Shown here one piece after another: positions 52,803-59,216 of a DNA stretch of 64,000 nt. This DNA comes from a virus. Numbering within the stretch: position 1 is the stretch's first letter; each line of letters starts with the position of its first letter. Where the stretch lies: IMG/VR virus record IMGVR_UViG_3300034071_000801, positions 1 to 64,000 of that record; one strand, given 5' to 3'. The notes beneath the pieces were generated by a model. The model was not told where the DNA came from. It made no database searches and worked only from the letters and a program-made list of their open reading frames with translations. The translations under genes were made by a program, and so were the position numbers.

Positions 52803-52804
52803 AA

Positions 52805-53110
52805 CTATTGAAATAAAGCTGTAGGTGCTCCTACGTTATACATTAACATTACATAAAATCTTATACAATGAATATTGATATCATCTGCTCTACCAAATGC
52901 TTCAGCAAGATCATTATTAACCACTGCTTGAGCAAAACTACCACCTGGATAACCTACACTCCATTTAGTACATAATATACTTGTACCAATATCAATAATG
53001 TGATCTTTTTGTGAAATTTTTAGAAATAAAGCTAAATACTTATCTGCATATTTGTCAAAATAGTCAGAAACCACTGCTCTGACTATTTCTTGTTGTTGTT
53101 CTGGATTCAT
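52805..53110 (-). CDS. Hypothetical protein
   Basis: 101 residues, helical (VRAVVSDYFDKYADKYLALF; FAQAVVNNDLAEAFGRAD). Unknown. Stop/start overlap with the next gene. Confidence 0.5.
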   Translation of the reverse strand: MNPEQQQEIVRAVVSDYFDKYADKYLALFLKISQKDHIIDIGTSILCTKWSVGYPGGSFAQAVVNNDLAEAFGRADDINIHCIRFYVMLMYNVGAPTALFQ

Positions 53111-53373
53111 AATTCTGATGTTAATTTTTTAATGTTATTAAGGATTTGTTCAATTGTTAATTCTTCTTCTACTACTAGATGTTTAAGTGATTCAGGATAT
53201 GGATAATTATAACTTCTACCATCAGGAAATCTTATTTGAGTTACATTATGATCTTGAAATGTTATTTTTCCAACAACACCTTCATATGGTTGCATATGAG
53301 GCATATAAGTTGGATAACCACTAAACTTAAAGCCTTTCATTTCTTTTCCTATAAGTGAATCTTTATCTTCCAT
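53107..53373 (-). CDS. Hypothetical protein, paralogue of the gene at 53377
   Basis: 88 residues: DSLIGKEMKGFKFSG at the start and LTIEQILNNIKKLTSEL at the end. The neighbour upstream has the same ends, so this is a tandem duplication with a diverged middle. Function unknown. Confidence 0.55.
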   Translation of the reverse strand: MEDKDSLIGKEMKGFKFSGYPTYMPHMQPYEGVVGKITFQDHNVTQIRFPDGRSYNYPYPESLKHLVVEEELTIEQILNNIKKLTSEL

Positions 53374-53376
53374 GAT

Positions 53377-53673
53377 TTATATTTTTGACGTTAGCATCTT
53401 CATAGTGTTTAGAAGATCATCAATTGTTAAATTCTCAAGCTCTTTTGCTTCTAATTGCTCAATGATACCTGCTACAGGATAATGTGATGTCTCTTTTTTA
53501 CCAATTGGTAAAGTGATTTCTACAAGAGCAAATTGTGGATAAGAAGAATTTATATTTAGAACAATAGCATTTTTACCACATAATTGTTTATGAGTATTTG
53601 AGTATGATAGTAAGTTTTCACTTTTAAACTCAAAACATTCTATCTCTTTACCGATTATATCTTTAGCTTCCAT
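53377..53673 (-). CDS. Hypothetical protein, paralogue of the gene at 53107
   Basis: 98 residues. AKDIIGKEIECFEFK and LTIDDLLNTMKMLTSKI mirror the downstream neighbour. Beta-rich middle. Confidence 0.55.
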   Translation of the reverse strand: MEAKDIIGKEIECFEFKSENLLSYSNTHKQLCGKNAIVLNINSSYPQFALVEITLPIGKKETSHYPVAGIIEQLEAKELENLTIDDLLNTMKMLTSKI

Positions 53674-53675
53674 AA

Positions 53676-53909
53676 TTAATATCCTGCTAATTTAGATATG
53701 GCACCTTCATTACTCAATACATAAGCAAGATCGTCTTCTTGTTTAGGTGTAAGAGTTTTGATTGTAGAGATCAAATTGATTCTACTGTAGGTGATGTCTT
53801 CACCATATAAGTTTACAAGATTGCTTCCAATCTCTTTTATCTTATTGTAATTAAATACTGTTACAGGTTCACCTTGGTCATCCTGCCATTTTCCGTTGAT
53901 TATACGCAT
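53676..53909 (-). CDS. Hypothetical protein
   Basis: 77 residues (RIINGKWQDDQGEPVTVFNYN; LTPKQEDDLAYVLSNEGA). Unknown. Confidence 0.5.
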   Translation of the reverse strand: MRIINGKWQDDQGEPVTVFNYNKIKEIGSNLVNLYGEDITYSRINLISTIKTLTPKQEDDLAYVLSNEGAISKLAGY

Positions 53910-53914
53910 AATTT

Positions 53915-54151
53915 CTATTTTATATTTGTTAAGGGATAAGAGTTTAAGATGGAATCTTTATCAATTACTTTTTTTACAAGCATTGATGAATCATTTCCTC
54001 TATATGTTTTTTTAGTTTTAGCTTTTTCAACAGCTTCTTTCAAAGCTGCTTCTACATGTAGTTTTGCAAATTCAATCAACGCTAAGTGATGATTAACAGG
54101 ACTATGTGTATGTTTGAATTTCATAAAAAATTCTTCTGCTGTTGGTATCAT
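53915..54151 (-). CDS. Hypothetical protein
   Basis: 78 residues; helical (LIEFAKLHVEAALKEAVEKAK) with SILNSYPLTNI at the end. The FAKxHVxAAL...EKAK(x)K pattern is frequent in short phage proteins. Confidence 0.5.
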   Translation of the reverse strand: MIPTAEEFFMKFKHTHSPVNHHLALIEFAKLHVEAALKEAVEKAKTKKTYRGNDSSMLVKKVIDKDSILNSYPLTNIK

Positions 54152-54156
54152 AACTT

Positions 54157-54396
54157 TTAGTCTTTTTGATTTTCTATAACTTTCTCTATAATTTCATCAT
54201 ATATGGCATCACTAATCAAATCAATGATCTCACTGCCATCTACTTGTACTGATTCTAATTCAAACTCAGCATCGTATCCTGGATAACCTTCCATATTACC
54301 ATCATACATTTCTCTTGGTTCTTCTGGATGATATGTTCCACTCACTGTTACATATACACCACCTACGGTGATACCTATTTCTATTTCTTTACTCAT
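54157..54396 (-). CDS. Hypothetical acidic protein
   Basis: 79 residues (IGITVGGVYVTVSGTYHPEEP; EFELESVQVDGSEIIDLIS). Beta-rich, unknown. Confidence 0.55.
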   Translation of the reverse strand: MSKEIEIGITVGGVYVTVSGTYHPEEPREMYDGNMEGYPGYDAEFELESVQVDGSEIIDLISDAIYDEIIEKVIENQKD

Positions 54397-54602
54397 TTGT
54401 TTTTTAAATTATACCATTTTTGATTCTCTTTTTGTATCTCATAACGTTTAACATATTCCATTTTAACATTTGTTTCAACAGATACATCACGTATAACAGC
54501 TCTTAATAGTTTCTTGATGTTGTCTACACCTCCAAATCTTTCTATTTCATTTGGAGATACTTTTATATCAAGTTGTCTTGATTTTACATCTGAAGGTTTC
54601 AT
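54393..54602 (-). CDS. Hypothetical protein
   Basis: 69 residues from ATG 54602 (KPSDVKSRQLDIKVSPNEIER). An earlier Met lies inside the upstream gene and is rejected. Confidence 0.5.
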   Translation of the reverse strand: MKPSDVKSRQLDIKVSPNEIERFGGVDNIKKLLRAVIRDVSVETNVKMEYVKRYEIQKENQKWYNLKNK

Positions 54603-54603
54603 C

Positions 54604-54969
54604 TTATTTCTTTTTAAATTGTTCAAACCATTGGTTAAAATCTTCATTACTTAATGTTTCATATTTAGAAAGTATTCTAACTACATCTAATTGACTATAA
54701 CTTCTTTCTTGTTGCTTATTATGTCCATATTTCTCAATAAGTCTTATTGCTGAAGCATCTGATTTTGCAAGTAATAAAAATTTTATATCTTCCAACAACG
54801 CTTCTTCAAGAGTGGTTTCTTGTTTAGGTTTCTTTTCTAGTGATTCCATTAGTTTAAGTTTACATTTTTGACATTGTAATGCATCTATAAATCCTGTAGA
54901 GATAATAGTTCTACATGTATGACAGAGAGTTGCCCCTCTGCCATTATTAAACTTGTGTATAGGTTTCAT
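54604..54969 (-). CDS. Zinc-ribbon hypothetical protein
   Basis: 121 residues from ATG 54969 (KPIHKFNNGRGATLCHTC). Ribbon CHTCRTIISTGFIDALQCQKC, then a helical tail (SYSQLDVVRILSKYETLSNEDF). An earlier Met is inside the upstream gene. Confidence 0.55.
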   Translation of the reverse strand: MKPIHKFNNGRGATLCHTCRTIISTGFIDALQCQKCKLKLMESLEKKPKQETTLEEALLEDIKFLLLAKSDASAIRLIEKYGHNKQQERSYSQLDVVRILSKYETLSNEDFNQWFEQFKKK

Positions 54970-54970
54970 A

Positions 54971-55345
54971 TTATTTGTGAAATTCAATTAAATATCCTTC
55001 GAATATAATAAGTCTAAGACATGTATCATCATCAAATAGTTGTAATGTAATACTCACACCATCTGTATCAACACATTCAATCATTTGAAATCCATCTCCA
55101 TTTACTGTTTTACCATCTTTGGCACCAGTAATTTGATGTAGCCTTTTAATCTTACCACTGGTGTAGTAGATTACAATGTCTTTCACATTATCAGCATTGA
55201 ATACAACAGTGATTTCTGATTGTACCCATGGTTGTAATACACCTTTCTCTTTAGTAATATAAGAGGTGTATTTCTTAACAAATGTATCTTGTGCAGATAC
55301 TGTTATGCTCAATGTTAGTAGAGCTCCTAATAATAGTTTTTTCAT
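54971..55345 (-). CDS. Secreted/periplasmic hypothetical protein
   Basis: 124 residues with a clean signal peptide (KKLLLGALLTLSITVSAQ/D). The mature part is beta-rich (WVQSEITVVFNADNVKDIVIYYTSG). Phage-coded periplasmic proteins can change surface or exclude other phages; no direct evidence for that here. Confidence 0.6.
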   Translation of the reverse strand: MKKLLLGALLTLSITVSAQDTFVKKYTSYITKEKGVLQPWVQSEITVVFNADNVKDIVIYYTSGKIKRLHQITGAKDGKTVNGDGFQMIECVDTDGVSITLQLFDDDTCLRLIIFEGYLIEFHK

Positions 55346-55348
55346 AAT

Positions 55349-55468
55349 CTATTTATTTACAGATTTAGGTGTACACACATGTCCATCACTCCATTTGATT
55401 CCTGGAGGTGGTGTTGTTTCTGATGAGCTGTATTTTGTACCACACTCACTACATTCAAATTTATTCAT
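55349..55468 (-). CDS. Small zinc-finger-like protein
   Basis: 39 residues with CSECGTKYS and a later HVC (a CxxC...HxC arrangement). Overlaps the next gene start by eight bases. Short but composition is convincing. Confidence 0.5.
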   Translation of the reverse strand: MNKFECSECGTKYSSSETTPPPGIKWSDGHVCTPKSVNK

Positions 55469-55649
55469 CTGATGCTAAAAATAATGTTATTATAAAAGAT
55501 ATAAACATATAACCTCTAACTACTCCCCATTCAATATTCACTGGAAGAATGCTCCATGTTATAAAACATGCTATTAGATATATAAATAAACAAATAGCCA
55601 ATGGTAGTGTTATAAAAAATCCTAAATAAATACTACAAAACTTTTTCAT
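55461..55649 (-). CDS. Small membrane protein
   Basis: 62 residues with two hydrophobic segments (FFITLPLAICLFIYLIACFI; VVRGYMFISFIITLFLA). Unknown. Confidence 0.5.
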   Translation of the reverse strand: MKKFCSIYLGFFITLPLAICLFIYLIACFITWSILPVNIEWGVVRGYMFISFIITLFLASDE

Positions 55650-55676
55650 AATTTCTTTTGTTAATGATTAAACAAT

Positions 55677-55704
55677 TAGGCTCCTGCTATTACACAAGAG
55701 CCCT
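55677..55704 (-). terminator. Weak terminator-like hairpin
   Basis: On the minus strand GGCTC pairs with GAGCC around a 13-base loop, then TAATTGTTT. It follows the 48-residue gene at 55715-55861. Confidence 0.4.
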
Positions 55705-55714
55705 TTTGCCCTCC

Positions 55715-55861
55715 TTAATAACCCAACTGATGAAGTTGGTTTATATTGGCTTCTACAATATACACACCCTGTGATATTGTACATGCAAACGCTATACTCA
55801 TTGCGAATGCTAATTGTCTGAACTGATAAAACTCAGTTGGTTTCATTTGAATTGTTTTCAT
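55715..55861 (-). CDS. Small membrane-associated peptide gene
   Basis: 48 residues (KTIQMKPTEFYQFRQLAFAM then SIAFACTISQGVYIVEAN). One amphipathic/hydrophobic segment. The TCCTTAATAA motif (55871-55880) stands nine bases before the ATG, as in four other genes of this region. Confidence 0.5.
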   Translation of the reverse strand: MKTIQMKPTEFYQFRQLAFAMSIAFACTISQGVYIVEANINQLHQLGY

Positions 55862-55891
55862 TGTTATTTATTATTAAGGATTAATACATAA

Positions 55892-55922
55892 TAAGAAAAG
55901 CCCCTATGTTAATAGAGGCTTT
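55892..55922 (-). terminator. Terminator of the RNA island
   Basis: On the minus strand AAGCCTCTAT pairs with ATAGGGGCTT (one G-T pair), then TTCTTAT. It closes the transcript that begins at the promoter near 57781. Confidence 0.8.
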
Positions 55923-55925
55923 AAT

Positions 55926-56081
55926 AGGACCTTCTCCCTTGGGAGATGTCAATTGTTGAGATTAGGAACATTTCTTCCCTATAAGTACTCAACTCCTTCT
56001 CTGCGTGGAAAGGACTTAACATTCGTGATGTGCAAACTATCCAATGTCTGTTACTGTGCTATTTGCGTCAAGTAACTGCTG
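55926..56081 (-). ncRNA. Structured non-coding stretch after the tRNA-like gene
   Basis: No open frame. Read leftward it contains GTTACT...AGTAAC, GTTGAG...CTCAAC enclosing AGGGAA...TTCCT, and TCTCC-CAAG-GGAGA just before the terminator. These perfect stems suggest a structured RNA or a folded 3' trailer. No known family recognised. Confidence 0.4.
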
Positions 56082-56150
56082 TGATTGAGACAGGATTCGA
56101 ACCTGTGTGTAAGGATATATGTCCATCGCATACCATTCTGCCACTCAATC
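56082..56150 (-). tRNA. tRNA-like gene with non-canonical anticodon arm
   Basis: 69 bases directly after the tmRNA. The acceptor stem is perfect (GATTGAG with CTCAATC, discriminator A), the D arm is GCA-GAATGGTA-TGC, and the T arm is ACAGG-TTCGAAT-CCTGT. The anticodon arm region (ATGGACATATATCCTT) has only a 3-bp GGA/TCC stem around a six-base CATATA loop and no U33, so no anticodon can be assigned. It may be a degenerate tRNA, a tRNA mimic, or mark an atypical processing signal. Confidence 0.55.
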
Positions 56151-56171
56151 TAGTGGAGGTGGGGAGATTCG

Positions 56172-56873
56172 CATTTTGTTAATAACTTGTTGTCACATTA
56201 TTTGCATATGTCTAGGACATGTTGTAGATTTACACCATATCTTAAATTCTTTATCATGACACTACAATACCTTTCTGGATTCTTTGATGCTGATGGTTCA
56301 ATATCAATGAGTAAAAGTTCTAAAAACGATACTTACAAATGTATCAAAATAGATTTTACTAATACTTACATAACAATTCTTGAAGAGATTCAAAAATACT
56401 TGTTAAATGAGCATGGTATTAAAACACATATATCAAAAAAAGCAATTAGAAAAGAAAACCATAATATTGGTTATTCTTTATCTTGTAATAGTAATCAAAC
56501 TTGTTTGAAACTTTGTAAACTTATAGATTCTCATCATCCTAAGAAGTTACATCGTATAAATACAATTTTGAAATATCATGATGCAGTTACCATAAGAAAT
56601 GGTAAATACACAGATAAACAAGCTACAAGAAGATTAGCCTACGAGAGACTATTCTTTCTTCCTACATTTCTGTAGGGATCGGACTATATCATCATCTGTT
56701 CTAGATGTTGCTTACTGTGGGCTCACCGTAGTGTCCCTAGTCTCTGAACCTTCTCACTTCTTCCAGTGAGCTTGGCTGCTGATTGGCATATTACCCTCGC
56801 AGGTGTAACTTAGCGTTCCAGCAATTCAAGCAATTTTTAATTATACATCCCTGTATAATGAGTCCAATTTCCA
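56172..56873 (-). other. Group I intron in the tmRNA T-loop (702 bases)
   Basis: Inserted between U55 and C56 of the tmRNA T-loop. P1: exon GAGTT pairs with GACTC in the intron, with U-G at the splice site. Core elements follow in order: P (AATTGCTGGAACGCTAAG), Q (AATCAGCAGCC), R (TTCAGAGACTAG, 56748-56739) and S (GATATAGTCC, 56690-56681), then a P9 hairpin CCTACAGAAATGTAGG. The intron ends in G at 56172. A homing endonuclease lies on the opposite strand between P9 and the 3' splice site. Confidence 0.88.
56256..56675 (+). CDS. LAGLIDADG homing endonuclease, antisense within the tmRNA intron
   Basis: 139 residues from ATG 56256; longer starts upstream (TTG 56187, ATG 56208) are possible. A single LAGLIDADG helix reads YLSGFFDADGSIS near residue 6, so it should act as a dimer. 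HHPKKLHRINTILKYH and TRRLAYERLF are typical of the family. It is the only rightward gene in the leftward arm: the gene is on the strand opposite to the ribozyme, and its 3' end overlaps the P9 hairpin. No promoter of the Bacteroidota type is evident before it. Confidence 0.85.
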   Translation: MTLQYLSGFFDADGSISMSKSSKNDTYKCIKIDFTNTYITILEEIQKYLLNEHGIKTHISKKAIRKENHNIGYSLSCNSNQTCLKLCKLIDSHHPKKLHRINTILKYHDAVTIRNGKYTDKQATRRLAYERLFFLPTFL

Positions 56874-56986
56874 AACTCCCGTGTTGCTTACTTCAAAAAT
56901 ACAATTTTATACAGCTTATTTAGGGTCAAGCTAGGCTTAACGTTCCCACCACTCTATTTAATCTAATAGAGAAATCTTGAGGTAAT

Positions 56987-57070
56987 TTAGGCTGCTAAAC
57001 CAACGATTACATCCTCATTCAATAATGAGAATACTTTGTTCATGTTAGCTTCGATTTGTGCGTTTGCTCC
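56987..57070 (-). other. tmRNA tag reading frame
   Basis: GGA to TAA, 27 codons: starts GANAQIEAN and ends VIVGLAA. The CTA-GGA-GCA-AAC context matches the resume site of Bacteroidota tmRNAs (tag GENNYALAA type). The Leu-Ala-Ala end is the protease signal. At 27 residues the tag is longer than the usual 8-15. Confidence 0.7.
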
Positions 57071-57185
57071 TAGAGCCACTACACGACTTGTGTTTTTGCC
57101 ATTTAAAATAATTCACCTTAGTTTACAGTTATCTCTCTGGCTGAATTGTATAATCTATAATAACCAGTCAATTCCAGTCACCCCC

Positions 57186-57780
57186 ATTTCCCTCGTGTGA
57201 GGGCATGTATCAATTGTTGTGTTGTTGACCAATGATCAACTTGTATTAGCACCCATCATTATAGCCTTGCAAGTTAGCCCTCGCTGCTTACTTAATGATT
57301 AGGGTCACGTAGTTAATAATACAGTTTGCAGACTGTTAAAGTATAAAATTACAAAAATTACACTTATTAACTACTTGCTTGGAACTCATTTGTGTTGTGA
57401 CAAAGTGGCTTAAAAGCTTAGTCCAATCTCTTTCCTTTCTCAAGGGAACAACACATCTACCATTACTGATAGTATCTTTATGTAATGTTTAGTATTTACA
57501 CTGTATTTAAGCACAGGATTATTTCATTACAAAGGTATTCAATGTTTAGCCTGTTTGAGAGTTTATTCATTGCAACTCACAAGTGTTCCCTAACATCAGA
57601 GACCAATCCTACAAGTTTAATGTGTGTGGATGTAGGACCACATTCTTTTGTATCACTCTAGTGAGTTTAAAACTCATAATATGCATAATATAGGTAAGTT
57701 CAATGATACGCAGCACATACATTGACTATTTAAACTGCTATGTGGCGTTTATAGTCCCCAGTGATTATACAATATCCCTG
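57186..57780 (-). ncRNA. Candidate large structured non-coding RNA
   Basis: About 590 bases with no protein frame, between the promoter at 57781-57811 and the tmRNA. Perfect stems visible on the leftward strand include: GGTCCTACA with TGTAGGATT (57639-57605, two G-T), GAGTT...AACTC (57578-57559), TGTGTTGT with ACAACACA (57455-57391) enclosing CCTT-GAGA-AAGG, an 11-bp stem GTAGTTAATAA with TTATTAACTAC (57374-57309) enclosing ACAGT...ACTGT, GTTGATC...GGTCAAC (57240-57224) and CCCTC-ACAC-GAGGG (57203-57190). Size, density of stems, phage setting and tRNA/tmRNA neighbours recall GOLLD and ROOL RNAs. Membership is not shown. Confidence 0.6.
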
Positions 57781-57811
57781 CAAATATAATCTACAGGGAG
57801 TAACAAAACAA
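57781..57811 (-). promoter_or_regulatory. Promoter of the RNA island (TTG-N20-TATATTTG)
   Basis: On the minus strand TTG at 57811-57809, 20 bases, TATATTTG at 57788-57781, matching the Bacteroidota consensus. It lies just downstream of the VWA gene stop and would start the structured RNA near 57775. The CCCTG/CAGGG inverted repeat (57797-57776) overlaps it. Confidence 0.7.
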
Positions 57812-57824
57812 ATAATTAATCAAA

Positions 57825-59216
57825 TTATAATTTAATTTGTTGTTCACCTACACCTTTAGCATAGCTGAACACTTCCAATTCTTCTGTCACCTTAATCTGT
57901 TTACCATCTGTCTCAAGACAAAGATCTCTCAACTCATCACTAAATTGCATTAATGATATGGCATTCACTTTATAAGGAAACTTCTCTGTGTTGATATCAT
58001 CTTGACCATCATTGATGATTAAGATCTCTGGCTTCTCTTCTGATAAATCAATATCAAGATTGTGAAGCTTACGATCAGCTATCTCTTTAGCTACATAATT
58101 AACCATATCACCAATTTCTGTTCCTCCACCATTAGGATCATTAGAGAATGTTTGCCAAAATGCAATTACATCTTCTCTATCCTTTATGTGTTTGAACTCT
58201 AAGTCTTCTGGATTATGTACAAAATAACTAAAGAACACTTCAGCTTCACCTCTCATAACATACTTGAATCTGTCTATTAATATAGCATTTACCCAAATCT
58301 GTTTCTCTTCTTCATTCATACTACCAGAATAATCTAATAGAATGATAATCTTCTGAATCTGCTCTTTTCTATCAACAGGAACATTCACTGTTAAGTCTTT
58401 AGTTAAGAATTTAGTTCTGAAATTAGGAAACATCTTCTGATATAATGGCATCATGTGTATTTGAGCATAATCTCTCATAATCATTGTTGCATATTGATCA
58501 GAATTAGCCACTATCTTCTCAGATATCTCTTTCTCCACCTTAAACTCATTACCAAACTTACCAACAAGAGATATATGATTCATAATCTCCATCTTCTTAT
58601 CCTTGCTTAGTTCATTTAGATCTAATTGTTCATTGATATCTGGATCAGAATAAAGACTTCTATCAAAATCAAATGTTTTTGTTGGATCCACTTCATCATC
58701 TTCATCATTATCATCTTTTTCTTTACCAGATGATTCTTTAAGCTTCAGATAGATAGCAATAGCTTGTTCAAGAGGTGTAAATCCTGGAACATATTGTTCA
58801 TATACAGCATCAAGCAAAGGTTTCTTCTTTAGATATTCTCCTTTGTCTTCATCAGATAAATTATCTACATCTTTATACTTATCAGCTATATATTCTGTTT
58901 CATCAATCATCTTGAAATAGCACACACGTGCTAACTCTTTGATCAAATCAATAGATGCTTGCTTCTTAACACCTCTCACCTTAGCTTTGATGTCTTTAGC
59001 ACTTGGTGTTAGATAATTGACTGGATCTTTAACAAATAGATCTTCATCATTATCTTCATATGATACAACAAATGAGAAATTAGACCAAGAACTCTTGGAC
59101 CATCCACTACCACCATATTTACTTTTCCAGCCTCCACTACTCTTCTTAGGAGTATAGGAAGGGGCATAATAATCACCGTAGTAATCATCATACCCATTAT
59201 CCCATAAACTTGCCAT
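57825..59216 (-). CDS. VWA-domain protein (MoxR partner)
   Basis: 463 residues. The N-terminal 60 residues are Tyr/Gly/Ser-rich. The VWA domain lies at about 290-460: IIILLDYSGSMNEEE is the MIDAS DxSxS, GGGTEIGDM gives the third metal residue, and EILIINDGQDDI the Asp. It is the CoxE/YehP type that works with MoxR AAA+ ATPases as a chaperone or disassembly machine. Start overlaps the ATPase stop by one base. Confidence 0.8.
   Translation of the reverse strand: MASLWDNGYDDYYGDYYAPSYTPKKSSGGWKSKYGGSGWSKSSWSNFSFVVSYEDNDEDLFVKDPVNYLTPSAKDIKAKVRGVKKQASIDLIKELARVCYFKMIDETEYIADKYKDVDNLSDEDKGEYLKKKPLLDAVYEQYVPGFTPLEQAIAIYLKLKESSGKEKDDNDEDDEVDPTKTFDFDRSLYSDPDINEQLDLNELSKDKKMEIMNHISLVGKFGNEFKVEKEISEKIVANSDQYATMIMRDYAQIHMMPLYQKMFPNFRTKFLTKDLTVNVPVDRKEQIQKIIILLDYSGSMNEEEKQIWVNAILIDRFKYVMRGEAEVFFSYFVHNPEDLEFKHIKDREDVIAFWQTFSNDPNGGGTEIGDMVNYVAKEIADRKLHNLDIDLSEEKPEILIINDGQDDINTEKFPYKVNAISLMQFSDELRDLCLETDGKQIKVTEELEVFSYAKGVGEQQIKL

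Larger units (their letters stand above)
56154..57185 (-). ncRNA. ssrA: tmRNA (ssrA) gene, interrupted by a group I intron
   Basis: 5' exon 57185-56874, 3' exon 56171-56154; the mature RNA is about 330 bases plus CCA. The start GGGGGTGACTGGAATTGACTGG-like run matches the tmRNA 5' consensus. The acceptor stem pairs GGGGGTG with CACCTCC, including G3-U70, the alanine identity pair. Long-range helix P2 pairs ATACAATT (57151-57144) with AATTGTAT (56906-56899). After splicing the T arm is GGGAG-TTCGAAT-CTCCC, perfectly paired. The tag frame 57070-56987 ends in LAA and TAA. The tmRNA rescues ribosomes stalled on broken mRNAs and tags the products for proteolysis. It sits in an RNA island with its own promoter. 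Confidence 0.9.

Noticed and set aside
56987-57115. Frame ending VIVGLAA read as the last exon of a split protein gene
   Set aside because: The frame upstream breaks into stops, and the surrounding sequence matches tmRNA in ends, helices and T arm; the frame is the tmRNA tag.
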